A stretch of 51,747 nt of DNA from Bacillus cereus (GTDB lineage: Bacteria > Bacillota > Bacilli > Bacillales > Bacillaceae_G): NCBI RefSeq assembly GCF_002584535.1, contig NZ_NUOT01000011.1, positions 1 to 51,747 of the forward strand. The letters run 5' to 3'. The notes beneath the pieces are model-generated. The model did not search any database and was not told the DNA's origin. It saw only the letters and a program-made list of their open reading frames with translations. This document shows, piece after piece, positions 8,129 to 16,739 of the stretch. Position numbers and translations under genes: made by a program. How positions within the stretch are numbered: position 1 is the stretch's first letter; every line of letters starts with the position of its first letter.

Positions 8129-8157
8129 TTGACTTTTTCCTCTCAATCCTTTACAGT
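8129..8157 (+). promoter_or_regulatory. Sigma-A promoter of hpt
   Basis: TTGACT (8129-8134), a 17-bp spacer and TACAGT (8152-8157) lie 39 bp before the hpt start. It is a good vegetative promoter by sequence alone. Confidence 0.7.
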
Positions 8158-8195
8158 CGAAATGTTCACCAGTTTTACAATCTAGGAGGATTATT

Positions 8196-8726
8196 ATGAA
8201 CATTGAAATAAAAGACACTTTAATTTCTACAGAATCGTTACAAGCAAAAGTAAAAGAACTAGCACTACAAATTGAACGCGACTTTGAAGGCGAAGAAATC
8301 GTTGTAATCGCTGTATTAAAAGGTTCTTTCGTATTTGCTGCTGATTTAATTCGTCACATTAAAAATGAAGTAACTATCGATTTTATTTCTGCATCTAGTT
8401 ACGGAAACCAAACGGAAACAACAGGAAAAGTTAAGTTATTAAAAGATATCGATGTCAACATTACAGGCAAAAATGTAATTGTTGTAGAAGACATCATTGA
8501 TTCAGGCTTAACACTTCACTTCTTAAAAGATCACTTCCTTATGCATAAGCCAAAAGCATTGAAATTCTGTACATTACTTGATAAACCAGAACGTCGTAAA
8601 GTTGACTTAAAAGCAGAATACGTTGGCTTCCAAATCCCAGACGAGTTTATCGTCGGCTATGGTATTGACTGTGCTGAAAAATATCGTAATTTACCATATA
8701 TCGCATCGGTTGTTACAGAAAAATAA
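8196..8726 (+). CDS. hpt: Hypoxanthine phosphoribosyltransferase
   Basis: A 176-residue purine salvage enzyme that converts hypoxanthine or guanine plus PRPP to IMP or GMP. It shows the PRPP-binding motif VIVVEDIIDSGLT (94-106), the upstream LKGSFVFAADLIRHI segment and the C-terminal PDEFIVGYGIDCAEKYRNLPYI signature. It is preceded by a TAGGAGG ribosome site and followed by a terminator. Bacilli usually carry another hpt next to tilS-ftsH; this one stands alone, so it is probably a second copy. Confidence 0.95.
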   Translation: MNIEIKDTLISTESLQAKVKELALQIERDFEGEEIVVIAVLKGSFVFAADLIRHIKNEVTIDFISASSYGNQTETTGKVKLLKDIDVNITGKNVIVVEDIIDSGLTLHFLKDHFLMHKPKALKFCTLLDKPERRKVDLKAEYVGFQIPDEFIVGYGIDCAEKYRNLPYIASVVTEK

Positions 8727-8736
8727 AACCAAATAT

Positions 8737-8763
8737 AACTTCCATCGATTTCTGATGGAAGTT
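8737..8763 (+). terminator. Terminator of hpt
   Basis: The stem AACTTCCATC / GATGGAAGTT is followed by TATTTAT, 10 bp after the hpt stop. A second hairpin, AAAGGTTGTTA / TAACAACCTTT with a longer T tract, follows at 8781-8821 and would catch read-through. Confidence 0.8.
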
Positions 8764-8780
8764 TATTTATATCGGTTACT

Positions 8781-8821
8781 AAAGGTTGTTACCTAAAACA
8801 TTAACAACCTTTTATTTTTTT
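8781..8821 (+). terminator. Second terminator downstream of hpt
   Basis: An 11-bp stem AAAGGTTGTTA / TAACAACCTTT is followed by TATTTTTTT. It backs up the first hpt terminator. Confidence 0.7.
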
Positions 8822-8856
8822 ATAAAACATTTCTAAGAAATATTTACACTGTACGT

Positions 8857-8879
8857 AAAAAGCCCCATGCATCTAGGGG
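8857..8879 (-). terminator. Terminator of the DedA gene
   Basis: On the minus strand CCCC-tagatgcat-GGGG is followed by CTTTTT. It lies about 50 bp after the DedA stop codon. Confidence 0.6.
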
Positions 8880-8928
8880 AAACTTTAAAGCCATTGCCAT
8901 GTACGAAGACAACTTCATTTTAGATTAT

Positions 8929-9528
8929 TTATGTATTTACTATTCGCTTCTTCTTTTGTAGGTACAAATAAAAAATACTACCTATGACGACAACTACTCC
9001 CCCTAAATAAATACCATACTTCGTTGCCAGTTCTACAATCATTTTGATATGTTTTCCAAACAAAGATCCAAGTACGAAATAAAGCAATGTCCAAACAAAT
9101 CCTGTCGTATAGGAATACAAAGCATACGTTTGAAATCTCATGTTACTCATCCCAACTAAATAGGGTACGATATGTCTAACGACAGGTATAAAGTAGCTTG
9201 TTACTAATGCATACTGTCCGTATTTACCAATCATTTCTTGTGATTTCAGCAAGTACTTCGCTTTTTTCTTTTCCAACAATTTATCAAGTACTTTAGCACC
9301 AAATATCCTTCCAAGTATATACCCTAAAGAGAGGCCTGACACAACGCCCAAATAGGTTAACAAAAAGGCCGGAATTATATTTAGTATGTCCAGCGACGAT
9401 ACAAAGCCACCACTCATCACAATCATTTCATCTGGAACTGGCATACCTACAATCCCAAGCCATAAACAAAAAAATAAAGCCCCGTAACCATACGTCTCAA
9501 TATAAGATAACAATTCATGTAATTCCAT
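8929..9528 (-). CDS. DedA-family membrane protein
   Basis: A 199-residue polytopic protein with the DedA/SNARE-associated domain signature: a GMPVPDE motif with acidic residue near the first half-helix, GYILGRIFG, and the re-entrant ALVTSYFIPVVRHIVPYLVGMSNM segment with conserved Arg. DedA proteins act in lipid carrier recycling and membrane homeostasis. The start at 9528 (ATG) overlaps the upstream methyltransferase stop (TAATG) and has AAAGG 10 bases upstream; ATG at 9537 would sit too close to that site. The pairing with a lipid-like methyltransferase suggests a shared envelope role. Confidence 0.9.
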   Translation of the reverse strand: MELHELLSYIETYGYGALFFCLWLGIVGMPVPDEMIVMSGGFVSSLDILNIIPAFLLTYLGVVSGLSLGYILGRIFGAKVLDKLLEKKKAKYLLKSQEMIGKYGQYALVTSYFIPVVRHIVPYLVGMSNMRFQTYALYSYTTGFVWTLLYFVLGSLFGKHIKMIVELATKYGIYLGGVVVVIGSIFYLYLQKKKRIVNT

Positions 9529-10094
9529 TACGTGCATGCCTTTCTACAACTAAAAACATGCGCTGGAGGAAGGTTCAACCAAACTTTTTTTAGTGAAATT
9601 TCCTGAAAAAAGTTTTGGATAAATGCTTTCTTTGCAAGCGAATATTGAAATGTAATGAACTCGCCGTCCTCACTTAATGATTCTATTACGCTGGATAAAA
9701 TACGAGAAGATACTTCCGTTGGTAAAGATGTAAAGGGTAATCCTGATAATACGTAATCAACCTTCTCTATTTGAAACTCCTTTATATACTTCTTTAGATT
9801 CTCCGCTGATCCATGTATGACTAAAACGTTTGGATCATCCTTAAACTGCTCCTGTAACTTTTTGAAAAAAACTTCATTAATTTCAATTAAGATAAATATC
9901 GTGTGTTCTTTTTTTCTTTTTATAATCTCTCGTGTAAATGCTCCTGTTCCAGGCCCCAATTCTAGAATATACTTTGCTTCTTCAAAATTAATTGCGCCTA
10001 CCATCTTTTTGGTTAATCTATTCGAACTAGGTGCAATTGCCCCAGTATTCTTTGGATGCTTCACAAATTCGGTTAAGAATGTAATAAATTGCAT
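9528..10094 (-). CDS. SAM-dependent methyltransferase, rRNA-dimethylase/phospholipid type
   Basis: A 188-residue class I methyltransferase. Motif I is ILELGPGTGAFT (about residues 43-54), motif II IEINE, and motif IV is a degenerate SGLPF in place of NPPF; the N terminus has KNTGAIAPSS. This arrangement is seen in proteins annotated as rRNA adenine N6-dimethylase-like or phospholipid N-methyltransferase; the altered motif IV and small size favour a lipid or small substrate over rRNA. The start at 10094 follows AGGGAGAGG; ATG at 10124, with GGAGC upstream, is an alternative. It is coupled by a 1-bp overlap to the DedA gene. Confidence 0.8.
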   Translation of the reverse strand: MQFITFLTEFVKHPKNTGAIAPSSNRLTKKMVGAINFEEAKYILELGPGTGAFTREIIKRKKEHTIFILIEINEVFFKKLQEQFKDDPNVLVIHGSAENLKKYIKEFQIEKVDYVLSGLPFTSLPTEVSSRILSSVIESLSEDGEFITFQYSLAKKAFIQNFFQEISLKKVWLNLPPAHVFSCRKACT

Positions 10095-10218
10095 TTCTAA
10101 CCTCTCCCTTTCATTCGGTATCATCTAATATAGCTCCAAGTATAACTATCATTTTTTAAAAAATAGCATGGAAATTTCTTAAGATTTTATGAAGAAATGA
10201 ACAGGATAGAAAATATAA

Positions 10219-10251
10219 AAGCAGCTACCGCCTATAGCGATAGCTGCTTTC
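10219..10251 (-). terminator. Terminator of the first Bce-type ABC operon
   Basis: The stem AAAGCAGCTA / TAGCTGCTTT with an inner GC pairing lies directly downstream of the permease stop. On the minus strand it is followed by TATATTTTC. Confidence 0.75.
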
Positions 10252-10255
10252 TTCA

Positions 10256-12205
10256 TTACTTCGCACTCACAATCTTGTAATAAGAACGAACTGTTAAGAA
10301 GTAATATCCAATATAAATAACACTATATACACCGATACTCATTAATAATGGGATCAATATTTCAAATGGTAACAAGTTTGATAAGCCTTTTAGCGCAAAT
10401 AAGCTGTGTAAAATCCCAATTATTAATGGAATTGCAAATATAAAACCTACTTGTTTTGCAATCGCCTTTTTCATTTCTCGCTTTGTAACTCCAACTTTAC
10501 GAAGTACAACATAACGATCGCGATCTGCACTTGCTTCTGTTAACTGCTTGAAATAAATAATAGAACCTGTTGCAAGCAAGAACACTAAACCTAAGAATAG
10601 TCCAATAAACATCATTAACCCTGTCGCTTCAAGTCCTGCTTGGAAACCAGTATAGAAGTCTCTGAATGGTGTTTCAATTTCAGATTTTCCAGCCGGCATG
10701 ACTTTCGCTAATTTTTCTGTTAGAACTTTACTGTTTCTTTCATCTTTAACATCAATATTTTTCACAACGCGTGTTCCAACTACTTTTTTAGCTTGTTCAT
10801 ATACTTGATCTGGAACAATTACAAATAATTCACCTAAGTTTGTGACATTATTACTTCCTGTACCTTTAATTGCTAGAGTCTTTGTTTCTTTTCCAATTGG
10901 AAATACGGCTTTATGTCCTTTATAGTCAGCGTTAAACTCATATTCCTCAATATATGAACCATCATATACAAAGGCCTCATCAGCCCCTATATCCACTGTA
11001 TCTATATTCATCTTTTTCGCAAGGGTATTAAAAGATGATTTCGAGATAAGTTGGTATTGCTCAGTAATTCGATAATGAGTATTTCCAAGCATATCTGCTT
11101 GTTTTCCTTCAAACTTTCCTTTCACAGGAACCATCTCAACTTCAAATTGATTTGTAACTGGATGGTTTTTCTTTTCCTCATTAAAAATAGATTCTATTTT
11201 ATTATCTAATGCTGCATCTTTTTTCTCATACGAATAACTATACGGTGCAAATTCCTTCGCCTGCTTAAATGTGTTGTAATACATCGTAACCGACGTACCG
11301 ACCGCTGTTAATGTTACCGCACTTAATATCGCAATTGTTGCGAGGGATTTTGCATTTCCTTTAATACGGTACAGTAGTTGGGACGTCGTTACCATGTTCA
11401 TACCGTTATAGAAAGATGATTTCTTGTTTCTTGCTCGTTTTAATACAAATACTGTAAAGAACATAAATAGTAAGTACGTACCAAGTACTGTTGCAAGTAA
11501 AATATAAAGCGCGACTGTCATAAAGTCTGCATATTTAATTGCTTTAATATACATCAGTGATAAGAAATAACCTGAACCGATTAAACAAACTGAAAGTAAT
11601 GCCATAATCACGGATCCTTTTGGCATCTCTTCCCCTTCACGCTCCGCACGGAAAAGTTCAATTAATTTAAAGCGATAGATTAAACGATACCCTTGCAGTG
11701 ATGTATAAAGAATGATCACAAAAAAGATAATTGCCGTATCAATAATTGCAGCCATTGGTAATTCAAAATGTACATTTAAATTTAATCCCATCATGCTTAC
11801 TAATAATTCAAGGAATAACTTTGAAAGTACACTACCAATCGCGATTCCGACTACTAATGACATCAAGCCCATCAGCATATTTTCATAAAATAACATTTTA
11901 CCAATTTGTCTTTTTCGAATTCCTAGTAGAGAATATAAACCAACTTCTTTTTTACGCTTACGTGTAAAGAATCCATTAGAGTATATAATAAATACCGCTA
12001 CGAAAATAATCAGCATCACACTTGATACTTGGAATGCTCCACTAATTTTCTTAGAACCTTCCGCTGCTTTTTCCATTTGTGAGTTATACTCAAGCGCCTT
12101 AAATGTAAAATAAATGACGATGCTAAAGATCATAGATGCAAAATATAAAAAGTAATCCTTAAAATTCCGCTGTATGTTGCGGAGGGCAATACTAGATAAT
12201 GTCAT
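10256..12205 (-). CDS. Bce-type ABC transporter permease (FtsX/MacB fold)
   Basis: A 649-residue permease with about ten membrane helices: four near the N terminus including GLYSLLGIRKRQIGKMLFYENMLMG (FtsX motif), a second set around 200-310, a large extracellular domain (about 310-520), and three C-terminal helices. That layout is characteristic of BceB-like permeases, which with their ATPase sense and detoxify peptide antibiotics acting on lipid II cycle intermediates. It overlaps the ATPase gene by 14 bp. A BceR-type operator lies upstream of the ATPase gene. The substrate cannot be told from sequence. Confidence 0.92.
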   Translation of the reverse strand: MTLSSIALRNIQRNFKDYFLYFASMIFSIVIYFTFKALEYNSQMEKAAEGSKKISGAFQVSSVMLIIFVAVFIIYSNGFFTRKRKKEVGLYSLLGIRKRQIGKMLFYENMLMGLMSLVVGIAIGSVLSKLFLELLVSMMGLNLNVHFELPMAAIIDTAIIFFVIILYTSLQGYRLIYRFKLIELFRAEREGEEMPKGSVIMALLSVCLIGSGYFLSLMYIKAIKYADFMTVALYILLATVLGTYLLFMFFTVFVLKRARNKKSSFYNGMNMVTTSQLLYRIKGNAKSLATIAILSAVTLTAVGTSVTMYYNTFKQAKEFAPYSYSYEKKDAALDNKIESIFNEEKKNHPVTNQFEVEMVPVKGKFEGKQADMLGNTHYRITEQYQLISKSSFNTLAKKMNIDTVDIGADEAFVYDGSYIEEYEFNADYKGHKAVFPIGKETKTLAIKGTGSNNVTNLGELFVIVPDQVYEQAKKVVGTRVVKNIDVKDERNSKVLTEKLAKVMPAGKSEIETPFRDFYTGFQAGLEATGLMMFIGLFLGLVFLLATGSIIYFKQLTEASADRDRYVVLRKVGVTKREMKKAIAKQVGFIFAIPLIIGILHSLFALKGLSNLLPFEILIPLLMSIGVYSVIYIGYYFLTVRSYYKIVSAK

Positions 12206-12962
12206 CTGTCATCCCCCCAGAAATTGCGGACATTACGTCGACTACTTGTTGGAAAAATTGTTTACGTGTTAAGTCCCCGCGATGCAATTCTTTATATAGC
12301 TCACCATCTTTAATGAAGATAACACGTTTACAATAACTCGCGGCAAATGCATCATGCGTTACCATTAAAATTGTTGAATTATCATATTCATTTAATGCCT
12401 TCATACTTTCTAATAAATCTGTTGCTGATTTGGAATCAAGTGCCCCTGTTGGCTCATCCCCAAAAATCATACTTGGATTTGTAACGATTGCTCGTGATGC
12501 CGCGCAGCGCTGCTTTTGTCCACCAGATACTTGGTACGGGAATTGACTTAAAATATGATCAATACCAAATTTCTTCGCAATCTCCAGAACGCGACGATCA
12601 ATTTCGCTTGCTTTCACTTTTGATAACGCAAGTGGCAATGCAATGTTTTCTTTCACCGTTAACGTATCTAACAAGTTATAATCTTGGAAAATGAAACCTA
12701 AATGATCGCGGCGGAACAATGCTAATTTATCATCATTCATTTTCACAATGTCTTTCCCATCAATTAAGATTTCACCGCTCGTTGCATTATCGATTGTAGA
12801 AAGAACATTCAAAAGAGTCGTTTTACCAGATCCAGAAGGTCCCATAATTCCAACGAATTCCCCTTCTTGTACTTGTAAGTTAATACCTTTTAGCGCTTCG
12901 AATGTATTTCCGCCTGTATCGTATACTTTTTTAATATTTTTCGCTTCTAATACCGTCTTCAT
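12192..12962 (-). CDS. Bce-type ABC transporter ATPase
   Basis: A 256-residue nucleotide-binding subunit with Walker A GPSGSGKTT, Q loop LGFIFQDYNLL, signature VSGGQKQR, Walker B MIFGDEPTGALD and switch His in MVTHD. The sequence closely follows MacB/LolD/BceA-type ATPases. The ATG at 12962 is preferred because the GTGAGGG that contains the longer GTG start at 12977 is itself the ribosome site, 8 bases upstream. It pairs with the overlapping permease downstream. The region before it holds two copies of a BceR-type operator. Confidence 0.93.
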   Translation of the reverse strand: MKTVLEAKNIKKVYDTGGNTFEALKGINLQVQEGEFVGIMGPSGSGKTTLLNVLSTIDNATSGEILIDGKDIVKMNDDKLALFRRDHLGFIFQDYNLLDTLTVKENIALPLALSKVKASEIDRRVLEIAKKFGIDHILSQFPYQVSGGQKQRCAASRAIVTNPSMIFGDEPTGALDSKSATDLLESMKALNEYDNSTILMVTHDAFAASYCKRVIFIKDGELYKELHRGDLTRKQFFQQVVDVMSAISGGMTDDII

Positions 12963-13023
12963 CTCTATATCCCTCACTTCTTCTATTCTCTATTTTCACT
13001 ATATCTTAACTTCCACTCTTGCC

Positions 13024-13063
13024 ACTATCGATGTTTCTTACACAAACATGACAGTTATGTAAG
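13024..13063 (-). promoter_or_regulatory. BceR-type operator before the ABC operon (proximal)
   Basis: The core TGACA-GTTA-TGTAA (13049-13062) fits TNACA-N4-TGTAA, with a CTTACA half-site 6 bp to its left and ACTATCGAT at 13024-13032. The element ends about 60 bp before the ATPase start, and a weak -10 (TATAGT on the minus strand) lies between, as expected for an activator-dependent promoter. Confidence 0.75.
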
Positions 13064-13153
13064 GGCACTTAGCAGAAGAAAACAAAATTTAACCTTGTGA
13101 AATAACTACTTTGCTACTATAACACTGGGACAAAGAGCTATCTATTCATTCTC

Positions 13154-13180
13154 CTTACAGAAACATTACAATTCTGTAAG
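13154..13180 (-). promoter_or_regulatory. BceR-type operator (distal copy)
   Basis: CTTACA, a 6-bp gap, then TTACA-ATTC-TGTAAG: the same half-site plus palindrome as the proximal element, 117 bp away (about 11 helical turns). No gene starts between the two copies, so it may be an auxiliary site or a relic of a second promoter. Confidence 0.6.
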
Positions 13181-13184
13181 GTGG

Positions 13185-13219
13185 AAAAAAGCGCTCATCT
13201 TATCGATGGCGCTTTTTAG
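13185..13219 (-). terminator. Terminator of the ABC exporter operon
   Basis: The stem AAAAAAGCGC-CAT / ATG-GCGCTTTTT lies within 45 bp of the permease stop codon, with a T tract on each strand. Confidence 0.8.
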
Positions 13220-13228
13220 ACTAACGTT

Positions 13229-14803
13229 TCACTTTATACTTCTTTTAGATTCATTGTTATACAATGTTGCAGTGATAATCGAGATCATTACAACAACTAC
13301 AAAAGTAAACAACCTATAGTTTGATATCACAGCTGTACCTACTAGCAAAGCAGGTACGACAGCCATAATCATACCTCCAAACATACCAAGAACAGATCCC
13401 ATACTCTGTTTCACCACTTGTGTTTCTGACACCCAGTCATAATTGACAAATCGATTATTAATAAAAACACCCCATACTGCTGAAAAAAATGAATATGCAA
13501 TAGGAGTTATTATGATTAACATAGAAGTCCAAATATCCGCCTTTAAACCTATCATCATAAGGATGCCACTAATAATCGAGGTAGGGATGCTGAGTGAAAG
13601 ATTCATGAGAATCTTACTGTCATAAATCATTTTAGGTGTTAGGGGCAATGATTTGATAATCCATACGTTTTTTCCCTCTAACGACAATGATACGCATGTT
13701 GTACATGTCATAGCAATCATTGCTGAGACAGCAAATGGCGCTACTTTTTGTAAAATCGTTTCGATGCCTGGATATCCGGTGAATTGATTTGGTCCTACTA
13801 TAACCACCGCAAGTGAGAAAATAGCTGCCATGACAACTCCCATACCAATATTAATCACATATACGGTAGAAGAAAAGAAACGCTTCCGTTCTTTTTTGTA
13901 TAATGCAATCAATACTGTTTCTTTCTTCATACGATCAATCTTGTAATTTGAAAGCATATGGTACGTAGAGATACCTGTGTTGATTTGTTTATATTTAAAG
14001 GCTAGTATTTTTACAAAAAGATAATACCAAATAACTGATATACCAACAAAAAGGATAAAAGCTACAATATTAGCATCGACAATTGCTTTTTGAAAAATGT
14101 TAGCTAATGGATACACCTTCACTAACCCCTCTGGAACAATTGCTCCAATCCCCTCTAAATCTGCAAAACTATATTTCGTATTTCCTTGTTTGAACATAAA
14201 GTAACCAAAAATAATGATTGCCACCAAGCTTAAAATGGTAGTGACTCTATTTGCATATCTAAATTTGGAGGCAATTGCCGTAATACCTGCCCCAAAAACT
14301 GCCGCAATTGTTGTCGGAATTAAAGATACTGTAAACAGGGTTATGAACCACATCAAGTAAAAAGAAGCTAATGGCCTCTCGTATATACAATAAACAATGC
14401 CCATCGGCAGCATGATTATCATTGAAAACAACGTATTTAATACATACAAATACAAAAATCTACTAGCGATAATCGTATCTACACGAATCGGTAAAGACAT
14501 GACAAAATCATAATCCTTAAAAGCAAAAATCTCACCATTCGCTTTAAACATCGTGAAAAACAAAACTAATACACTACTAATAACAAATGCGTAAACTGGA
14601 ATTACTTCACCTATCCCCAGTTTTACCAATCCATATGCCGCGCTTCCACAATATAACATCAACATAACAGCCACGAAAGCAATTGATACCGAAATTAAAA
14701 TTTTATTTTGCTTCTTTTTCCTATCTTTTTCATACTTAAAAGTATTTAGTCCAAGCTGCGTTATCAGACGGATTTTTAAAAGAGCTAGCGAATTATTCTT
14801 CAT
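13229..14803 (-). CDS. ABC exporter permease (putative ABC exporter family)
   Basis: A 524-residue protein with about 11-12 hydrophobic segments and a soluble loop near residue 285 (KIDRMKKETVLIALYKKERKRFFSS). The layout matches the putative ABC exporter/EcsB-like permeases of Bacillus; it lacks the FtsX domain of the neighbouring Bce-type permeases. The start at 14803 lies inside the end of the ATPase gene (11-bp overlap) with AAGGTG upstream. The substrate is unknown; the neighbouring envelope-stress genes suggest an envelope role. Confidence 0.8.
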   Translation of the reverse strand: MKNNSLALLKIRLITQLGLNTFKYEKDRKKKQNKILISVSIAFVAVMLMLYCGSAAYGLVKLGIGEVIPVYAFVISSVLVLFFTMFKANGEIFAFKDYDFVMSLPIRVDTIIASRFLYLYVLNTLFSMIIMLPMGIVYCIYERPLASFYLMWFITLFTVSLIPTTIAAVFGAGITAIASKFRYANRVTTILSLVAIIIFGYFMFKQGNTKYSFADLEGIGAIVPEGLVKVYPLANIFQKAIVDANIVAFILFVGISVIWYYLFVKILAFKYKQINTGISTYHMLSNYKIDRMKKETVLIALYKKERKRFFSSTVYVINIGMGVVMAAIFSLAVVIVGPNQFTGYPGIETILQKVAPFAVSAMIAMTCTTCVSLSLEGKNVWIIKSLPLTPKMIYDSKILMNLSLSIPTSIISGILMMIGLKADIWTSMLIIITPIAYSFFSAVWGVFINNRFVNYDWVSETQVVKQSMGSVLGMFGGMIMAVVPALLVGTAVISNYRLFTFVVVVMISIITATLYNNESKRSIK

Positions 14804-15509
14804 CGGCAAGCACCTTCATAAAGAGCTCTTCTAATGAATGTTCCCTTGTCAAAGACTTTACTTCCCCCGAGATTGCTAGTTTTCCTTTATTAATCATCGC
14901 TATCTTGTTACATAATTTTTCTGCTACATCTAATACATGAGTAGAAAAGAAAATGGCACTGCCTGATTCACAAAGTTCCTTCATAACCCCCTTAAGTACA
15001 AGAGCCGCCTTTGGATCAAGACCGACAAAAGGTTCATCTAAAACCAATAATTTCGGATGATGCACAACTGCTGATATAATCGCTACTTTTTGTTTCATGC
15101 CGTGTGAATAAGAGGATATTAAATCTCCCAAATATGGCGTAATCTCAAAAGCATCCCCATATTCTTGTATCCGTTCCTCTCTGTCTTTTGCCGATACCCC
15201 AAAAACATCAGCGACAAAGTTCAAATATTGAATTCCTGTTAATTGCTCATATAAATCTGGATTATCAGGAATATATGCCATTACTTTTTTACACGCAATA
15301 GGATCTTTTTTTACTGATTTTCCATCAACAAAAATCTCTCCCTCTTCGAAGTCTATAACACCTACAAGCGACTTAATCGTTGTACTTTTCCCTGCACCGT
15401 TGTGACCGATAAATCCAAAGATATCTCCCGCTTGAACAGTTAAACTCAAATCATCTACTGCTCTTTTACCACCTTTGTATGTTTTGCTAAAATTTATGAT
15501 TTCTAACAT
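14793..15509 (-). CDS. ABC transporter ATP-binding protein
   Basis: A 238-residue ATPase of the ABC-2/EcsA type with Walker A GHNGAGKST, signature YSHGMKQK, Walker B LLVLDEPFVGLD and switch FFSTHVLD. ATG at 15509 follows GGAGGAGAG. It is coupled to the permease gene and forms a two-gene exporter. It is clearly a different subfamily from the Bce ATPases on both sides. Confidence 0.93.
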   Translation of the reverse strand: MLEIINFSKTYKGGKRAVDDLSLTVQAGDIFGFIGHNGAGKSTTIKSLVGVIDFEEGEIFVDGKSVKKDPIACKKVMAYIPDNPDLYEQLTGIQYLNFVADVFGVSAKDREERIQEYGDAFEITPYLGDLISSYSHGMKQKVAIISAVVHHPKLLVLDEPFVGLDPKAALVLKGVMKELCESGSAIFFSTHVLDVAEKLCNKIAMINKGKLAISGEVKSLTREHSLEELFMKVLADEE

Positions 15510-15631
15510 AGGCTCTCCTCCAATCGATTTAAACTGGCGCGCAATAAGACCGAATATTCAGACTTCAAAAACTAAAATGACACGCAATAAGCCTTCATCC
15601 TTACCACATATCATTAAGTCGTATCTACTAT

Positions 15632-16264
15632 TTATGGTTGTTCCTTTTTATATAAAATATAAGAATATCCATTCGTTAGCACCACAGCAATTAATATCAT
15701 TGCAAGCATGATATATGATCTCCACTCAGCTGGTACAACAATACTTACAATCATAAGGAGTCCCAAAGCTACAAATACCTTTCCACTAAAACGATGTGTT
15801 TTACGCCATACTTCCTCATTACTGAGTGTCCATGGATTACGCATACCCACAAAGAAGTTAGGTTTACACTGTGGTAAATAATTCCCTATCACTAAAAATA
15901 AAATACCAACTAATAATTCTGGGATTCGATTTATAAATAAGTTATATCCTAATCCACTGGTGATAATATCTATATTCCCTACAAAAAGCAAAACAAGTAT
16001 CCCATTATTCATCACCATAAAGCCTTTAGAGAATTTCTCGTAATTTGTTCTCTTTGGATCAATTTTGGGTAAAACATTTAGAAATATATATAAGCCAATC
16101 ATAATCCCGACCATAGAAATCATTCCGTATAGTTTAGAAGAATAACCATCTACCTTACCACCATTCCAATGCGTTGCAATTGTATCCGGCAGATATGGCC
16201 AAGCAATCGTCCATGCTACACAAGTTATAAGAATTAATATGATTGCAAAAAGATGTTTTCTCAT
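15632..16264 (-). CDS. sdpI: SdpI-family immunity/signalling membrane protein
   Basis: A 210-residue protein with about six membrane helices and the DUF1648 motif LPDTIATHWNGGKVDGYSSK near the N terminus, followed by the SdpI domain (FFVGMRNPWTLSNEEVWRKTHRFSGK). In B. subtilis SdpI protects against the SDP toxin and sequesters SdpR at the membrane. The start overlaps the stop of the ArsR-type gene (ATGA). No sdpABC-like toxin genes are seen here, so it may give immunity to foreign toxins or sense another signal. Confidence 0.88.
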   Translation of the reverse strand: MRKHLFAIILILITCVAWTIAWPYLPDTIATHWNGGKVDGYSSKLYGMISMVGIMIGLYIFLNVLPKIDPKRTNYEKFSKGFMVMNNGILVLLFVGNIDIITSGLGYNLFINRIPELLVGILFLVIGNYLPQCKPNFFVGMRNPWTLSNEEVWRKTHRFSGKVFVALGLLMIVSIVVPAEWRSYIMLAMILIAVVLTNGYSYILYKKEQP

Positions 16265-16533
16265 TTCCCTTCTCCCCCTTTATTCGTAAACGTAAATACC
16301 CATGTTAATAAATCTTGAAATACCGTTGTATTTAAAGAATACACAACAAATTGCCCTCTTTTTTCATCTTGAATGAGTTCAGCGTTTTTAAGTGCACTTA
16401 AATGATGCGAAATGCTTGGCTTTGTCATATTGAAGTGTTCGGCAATTTCACCAGCCGTTAAATCACCTTCTTTTAATAAATCTAAAATCTTTCGCCTTGT
16501 TGGGTCTGCTAATGCTTTAAATGCTTGGTTCAA
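16261..16533 (-). CDS. sdpR: SdpR-like autorepressor (ArsR family)
   Basis: A 90-residue winged-helix repressor: MNQAFKALADPTRRKILDLL, then the recognition region NMTKPSISHHLSALK and a wing RGQFVVYSLNTTV. It lacks metal-binding Cys motifs, as SdpR does. A TTG start at 16533 is chosen because it gives the family-typical N terminus and has AAGGAAG upstream; GTG at 16551 would add six residues. It is the first gene of an sdpR-sdpI operon, and a perfect palindrome overlaps its own promoter, which fits autorepression. Confidence 0.88.
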   Translation of the reverse strand: MNQAFKALADPTRRKILDLLKEGDLTAGEIAEHFNMTKPSISHHLSALKNAELIQDEKRGQFVVYSLNTTVFQDLLTWVFTFTNKGGEGK

Positions 16534-16558
16534 TGTCTTTCTTCCTTTCACTAATTAG

Positions 16559-16607
16559 ACATTTAGATATTTATCTAAATGTTAAAATAAAAACTATAAA
16601 TTGTCAA
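16559..16607 (-). promoter_or_regulatory. sdpRI promoter with overlapping repressor operator
   Basis: On the minus strand TTGACA (16602-16607), a 17-bp spacer and TAACAT (16579-16584) form a sigma-A promoter. A 24-bp perfect palindrome with arms ACATTTAGATA / TATCTAAATGT (16559-16582) covers the -10 and start site. This is where an autorepressor such as SdpR would bind. Confidence 0.8.
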
Positions 16608-16739
16608 TTATATCCACATCCCTTTTTACTTTTTCCACTTTTGCCCTATACTGTTTACTAACGCTTGTTGCAAGATAATGAAAAGACTAGAAACACATGT
16701 TACACTATAGCTACAATTGTTTTTTGAGGAGGAATATAT

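Noticed and set aside
8843-8917. 24-codon frame (MKLSSYMAMALK...) after the DedA gene
   Set aside because: No ribosome site, and it runs through the DedA terminator hairpin.
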